Under the pieces are notes generated by a model. It saw nothing but the letters and a program-made list of their open reading frames with translations, did no database searches and had not been told where the DNA came from. Shown here one piece after another: positions 61,076 to 64,000 of a stretch of DNA of 64,000 bases. This DNA comes from Microvirga sp. Mcv34 (GTDB lineage Bacteria > Pseudomonadota > Alphaproteobacteria > Rhizobiales > Beijerinckiaceae): NCBI RefSeq assembly GCF_024519725.1, contig NZ_JALJRK010000008.1:69040-133039 (forward strand). Direction: 5' to 3'. The translations under genes were made by a program, and so were the position numbers. Each line of letters opens with the position of its first letter. Position 1 is the first letter of the stretch.

Positions 61076-62230
61076 ATGCTCAATTCACTCGATCTTCCCA
61101 CCGATCCCTCGAAGACCCGCGTCGTCGTCGCCATGTCGGGCGGCGTGGACTCCTCCGTCGTAGCGGCCCTGCTCAAGCGCGAGGGCTACGACGTCCTCGG
61201 GATCACGCTCCAACTCTACGACCACGGGGCCGCCGCGCACCGAAAGGGCGCCTGCTGCGCCGGCCAGGACATATACGATGCCCGGCGGGTGGCGGAGGCC
61301 ATCGGCATCCCCCATTACGTGCTCGATTACGAGGCCCGCTTCCGCGAGGCCGTGATCGACCGCTTTACCCAGAGCTATCTGGCGGGCGAGACGCCGATTC
61401 CCTGTGTCGAGTGCAACCGCTCGATCAAGTTCCGCGATCTCCTGGAGACTGCCCGGGAACTTGGCGCCGACGTGCTCGCGACGGGCCATTACGTGGCCAG
61501 TCGCGCCCTGCCGGATGGACGCCGGTCACTCCACCGTGCCGCCGATCCGGACCGGGACCAGAGCTATTTCCTCTATGCCACGACGCCGGAGCAGCTCGAC
61601 CTCCTTCGGTTCCCCCTGGGGGAGCTGCCCAAGGAAAAGACCCGCGAGCTGGCGCGCGAATTCGGTCTCACCGTGGCGGAGAAGGCCGACAGCCAGGATA
61701 TCTGCTTCGTGACGCAGGGGCGCTACAGCGACGTGATCGAACGGCTGAAGCCCGGCGCCGTGCAGGGCGGGGAGATCGTCCATGTGGACGGCCGCGTGCT
61801 CGGCCGGCATGAGGGTATCATCCACTACACCGTCGGGCAGCGTAAGGGGCTTGGCCTGTCCGTGGGCGAGCCGCTCTATGTGGTGCGTCTCGACGCCAAA
61901 GAGGCCAGGGTGGTCGTCGGCCCCCGGGAGGCCCTGGCCACCCGCCTGATCCGCATGACCGACGTGAACTGGCTCGGCGACGTTCCTCTGGGCGCCTTGG
62001 GCGACGAGGGCATGGAGGTGGCCGTGCGCGTCCGCTCCACCCGCGAGCCGCGTCCTGCCCTCCTGCGATCCACAGGAACCCACACTACGGTCGAGCTGTT
62101 ATCGGCGGAAGACGGGGTGTCTCCCGGTCAAGCTTGTGTCATCTATGAGAGCGATGCTCCCCGGGCACGAGTGCTTGGTGGAGGCACCATTGCTCGAACT
62201 CTCGCCGAAGCCGCGCCCGCCGCGGCCTGA
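61076..62230 (+). CDS. mnmA: tRNA 2-thiouridylase
   Basis: Thiolates U34 of Lys, Glu and Gln tRNAs. 384 aa. PP-loop ATP site [18 protein letters not shown] (residues 16-33), catalytic cysteines in [13 protein letters not shown] (about 104-115) and in [10 protein letters not shown] (about 208), and the C-terminal block [13 protein letters not shown]. Start at the ATG 61076. pmtA follows after 22 bases, probably on the same transcript. Confidence 0.95.
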   Translation: MLNSLDLPTDPSKTRVVVAMSGGVDSSVVAALLKREGYDVLGITLQLYDHGAAAHRKGACCAGQDIYDARRVAEAIGIPHYVLDYEARFREAVIDRFTQSYLAGETPIPCVECNRSIKFRDLLETARELGADVLATGHYVASRALPDGRRSLHRAADPDRDQSYFLYATTPEQLDLLRFPLGELPKEKTRELAREFGLTVAEKADSQDICFVTQGRYSDVIERLKPGAVQGGEIVHVDGRVLGRHEGIIHYTVGQRKGLGLSVGEPLYVVRLDAKEARVVVGPREALATRLIRMTDVNWLGDVPLGALGDEGMEVAVRVRSTREPRPALLRSTGTHTTVELLSAEDGVSPGQACVIYESDAPRARVLGGGTIARTLAEAAPAAA

Positions 62231-62252
62231 GGTGTTTACCTAGGGATAGTTT

Positions 62253-62894
62253 ATGTCGGATGGAGCGACCACCGTCCTGATGCGCAAAGCGTATGCGCGT
62301 TGGGCCCCGATCTACGACCTCGTCTACGACAAGCTGACCGAACCGGCCGCCCGCGCGGCCGTGAACGCCGCTGTCGCCTGCGGTCCCAAAGTGCTGGAGG
62401 CGGGCGTCGGTACGGGCCTATCCCTCGGTTATTATCCCAGACATGCGGAGGTTTACGGGGTCGATCTCTCCGAGGACATGCTGCGCAGGGCACAGGACAA
62501 GGTCGAGAAGAGGGGGCTCAGCCACGTGAAGAGCCTGCAGGTCATGGACGTGACCCGGCTGGGCTTCCCGGACGAGAGCTTCGACGCCGTCACGGCACAG
62601 TTCATCATCACCCTCGTGCCGGAGCCCGAAACGGCCCTCGACGAGTTCATGCGCGTGCTGAAGCCGGGCGGCGAGATCGTGCTCGCCAATCACTGGGGTC
62701 AGCCCTCCGGGCCGATCGCCGCCCTGGAGGAGCTGGCGTCGCCCGTCGCCAAGGCCATCGGCTGGAGCTCGGCCTTCAAGGCCGCCCGGGTCGAGGAATG
62801 GGCTCACAGGACCGGCCGCATGGAGGTCGTGGAGCTGCGAACCCTGTTCCCGGTCGGGTTCTTCAAGCTCATGAGGATCAGGAAGCAGGCGTGA
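62253..62894 (+). CDS. pmtA: phosphatidylethanolamine N-methyltransferase PmtA
   Basis: Methylates PE stepwise toward phosphatidylcholine using SAM. 213 aa. AYARWAPIYDLVYDKLTEPA is the PmtA N-terminus, SAM motif I is VLEAGVGTGLSLGYYP, then YGVDLSEDMLRRAQDKVEKR and EFMRVLKPGGEIVLANHWGQ. Phosphatidylcholine is common in plant- and host-associated alphaproteobacteria. It lies 22 bases behind mnmA; a link between the two jobs is not evident. Confidence 0.88.
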   Translation: MSDGATTVLMRKAYARWAPIYDLVYDKLTEPAARAAVNAAVACGPKVLEAGVGTGLSLGYYPRHAEVYGVDLSEDMLRRAQDKVEKRGLSHVKSLQVMDVTRLGFPDESFDAVTAQFIITLVPEPETALDEFMRVLKPGGEIVLANHWGQPSGPIAALEELASPVAKAIGWSSAFKAARVEEWAHRTGRMEVVELRTLFPVGFFKLMRIRKQA

Positions 62895-62985
62895 GAACGG
62901 GCCTACGACGCCAAAAAGATGACTTTGGTGGCTTGAGCCCTATTTCCATGGGGCAGCCACTTCTTGATCAACGAAAGCCATTCTC

Positions 62986-63204
62986 ATGCGTCTCTTCATG
63001 TTCACCTCCCAGGCCAAGGACGACCTGCACGCGTTTGCCGGTGATGAGGCGGGCAGCAAGCTCCCGTCCAAATACGGACCCTGGGGGCTGACCGGCACGC
63101 TGGGCTCTCGCGAGACGCCGCCGCACAAGTTCTCGCGCAAGGCCATCGAACAGGCGATTTCGAGCGAGGGCTTCCAGCTCTGGCGCATGAAATCGAAGGG
63201 CTGA
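62986..63204 (+). CDS. small conserved hypothetical protein (72 aa)
   Basis: 72 aa: MRLFMFTSQAKDDLHAFAGD, KLPSKYGPWGLTGTLG, PHKFSRKAIEQAISSEGFQL then WRMKSKG. I recall similar short proteins, annotated hypothetical, in many Rhizobiales; no function known. The ribosome site is weak. It lies 91 bases after pmtA and before tRNA-Met. Confidence 0.7.
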   Translation: MRLFMFTSQAKDDLHAFAGDEAGSKLPSKYGPWGLTGTLGSRETPPHKFSRKAIEQAISSEGFQLWRMKSKG

Positions 63205-63346
63205 CCGGGCCGCCGACCCGGCCTGAGGATCTTCACGGGAGGCGTGCTGCATAAATCCGCAGCTTTGCCGCGCGTCTTCCTTGACACTGGGGGGCAACTT
63301 TCCCTATATCGCCCATGCCTGACGCGGGGGCTACCCCGCTTCCTGG

Positions 63347-63423
63347 GGCGGAGTAGCTCAGTTGGTCAGAGCAGAGGAATCATAATCCTTGTGTCGGGGG
63401 TTCAAATCCCTCCTCCGCTACCA
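63347..63423 (+). tRNA. tRNA-Met (anticodon CAT, elongator type)
   Basis: GGCGGAG/CTCCGCT acceptor (first pair G-T), TAGCTCAGTTGGTCAGAGC D arm, anticodon loop ATCATAA closed by GAGGA/TCCTT, T arm GGGGGTTCAAATCCC, CCA encoded. An acceptor stem paired at position 1 points to the elongator. The lysidine-modified Ile-CAU alternative cannot be excluded from sequence alone. Confidence 0.93.
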
Positions 63424-63574
63424 AACTTCACAAAGTCAAATTTGAACAAGCGTCCTTCCGGTCATCCGGTTGGGGCATTGCGCGTGCTTCGCGCAGGCAT
63501 CGTCGCTACACCATTCTCTTCGGCAGGCGCGGCTACAATCCTGAACCCTACGCTGTCCCGTTCATCGACGCCGC

Positions 63575-64000
63575 TCACGCCGCGGCGTGGGGGAGGCGCT
63601 TCTGCTGCGGGTCGACGTCGTCCTCAAGATGGTGAACGCAGTTCCGACCAGCCGCCTTGGCTCCGTAGAGAGCCCTGTCTGCCGCCTCAAGGAGGGTGCC
63701 ACGTTCGCTTCCTCGTGAGGGATGGACGGACGCGATGCCGATGCTGGCCGTTACGACCCGATAGGGACTGCCCTCGTGAACGATGTTCAGGGCGACAATG
63801 CTCTGGCGGATGTTCTCGGCGATCAGTTGGGCGCCTGCGAGATCCGTTTCCGGCAGCACGATGGCGAATTCCTCACCGCCGTAGCGGGCCGCGACGTCGC
63901 GAGGACGGCGGATGTTGCTTTCGAGCGTGCTGGCGATGGCGCTGAGCGTCTCGTCGCCCCGTCCATGGCCATAATGATCGTTGAAGTTCTTGAAGTAGTC
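63575..64000 (-). CDS. diguanylate cyclase GGDEF domain, C-terminal part (cut by window edge)
   Basis: The reverse strand reads open from the window end to a stop at 63575, giving 141 residues. DYFKNFNDHYGHGRGDETLS carries the metal/substrate part, RYGGEEFAIVLPETDL is the GGEEF active site, and VTASIGIASVHPSRGSERGT is the usual closing strand. It makes cyclic di-GMP. An ATG at 63859 lies inside the domain and is not the true start. No RxxD inhibitory site is seen five residues before GGEEF. The sensor part is outside the window. The 150 bases between tRNA-Met and this stop hold nothing I can name. Confidence 0.92.
   Translation of the reverse strand, partial: DYFKNFNDHYGHGRGDETLSAIASTLESNIRRPRDVAARYGGEEFAIVLPETDLAGAQLIAENIRQSIVALNIVHEGSPYRVVTASIGIASVHPSRGSERGTLLEAADRALYGAKAAGRNCVHHLEDDVDPQQKRLPHAAA

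Overview
The window is a GC-rich stretch (about 62-65% by eye) of an alphaproteobacterial chromosome. The order is Hyphomicrobiales (Rhizobiales), and Methylobacteriaceae such as Microvirga is my best guess. Supporting marks are a CtrA/ChpT/SciP cell-cycle set, a membrane-anchored CycM-type cytochrome c, PmtA, EipA (DUF1134), a two-YejA peptide importer, EcfG-type general-stress promoters and dispersed palindromic intergenic repeats. Nearly everything is chromosomal core or near-core. I found no transposase, integrase, phage module, CRISPR array or rRNA operon.

Layout. 0-4 kb: the start of a URC1-type GTP cyclohydrolase-like gene (cut by the edge), deoB and an orphan cadherin-like/RTX secreted protein. 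4-12.2 kb: a tightly overlapped reverse-strand operon yejA2-yejA1-DUF4260-yejB-yejE-yejF. 12.3-23 kb: cycM, kdsB-pheA-GNAT, nudC and a HIT protein, SRP RNA, dnaX-ebfC-recR, dapD-DUF805-dapE and a membrane protein. 23-36 kb: truA, GNAT, fmt-def, rmuC, a DUF892 stress protein, a HAD nucleotidase, argB-DUF423-engB, a CYTH-CHAD protein, nudK, yidC-rnpA-rpmH. 36-39 kb: a TVP38-type protein, an orphan histidine kinase and tRNA-Arg(ACG).

39-50 kb is the accessory, stress-flavoured part: GlsB, DUF2892, a second DUF892 protein, a luxR-luxI quorum-sensing pair with an overlapping unknown 82-aa gene, an XRE regulator, a four-gene YqjD/YqjE/DUF3618-like envelope cluster, two single-domain response regulators, a UvdE-type endonuclease, a SWIB protein and small secreted proteins. 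Seven GGAAC-N16/17-(C/G)GTT motifs fit EcfG general-stress promoters. They sit 20-95 bases upstream of plausible targets on the correct strand, which makes this a probable general-stress regulon neighbourhood.

51-54 kb holds eipA, a divergent GIY-YIG/DUF2239 pair that shares a promoter with a perfect 22-bp operator-like palindrome, and cysQ. 54.4-60.7 kb groups cell-cycle and flagellar control: chpT, ctrA, fliJ, a FlbD-like protein reduced to its DNA-binding domain, and sciP. CtrA-box-like and GANTC sites lie in their promoters. 61-64 kb has mnmA, pmtA, a small conserved protein, tRNA-Met(CAT) and the end of a GGDEF protein cut by the window edge.
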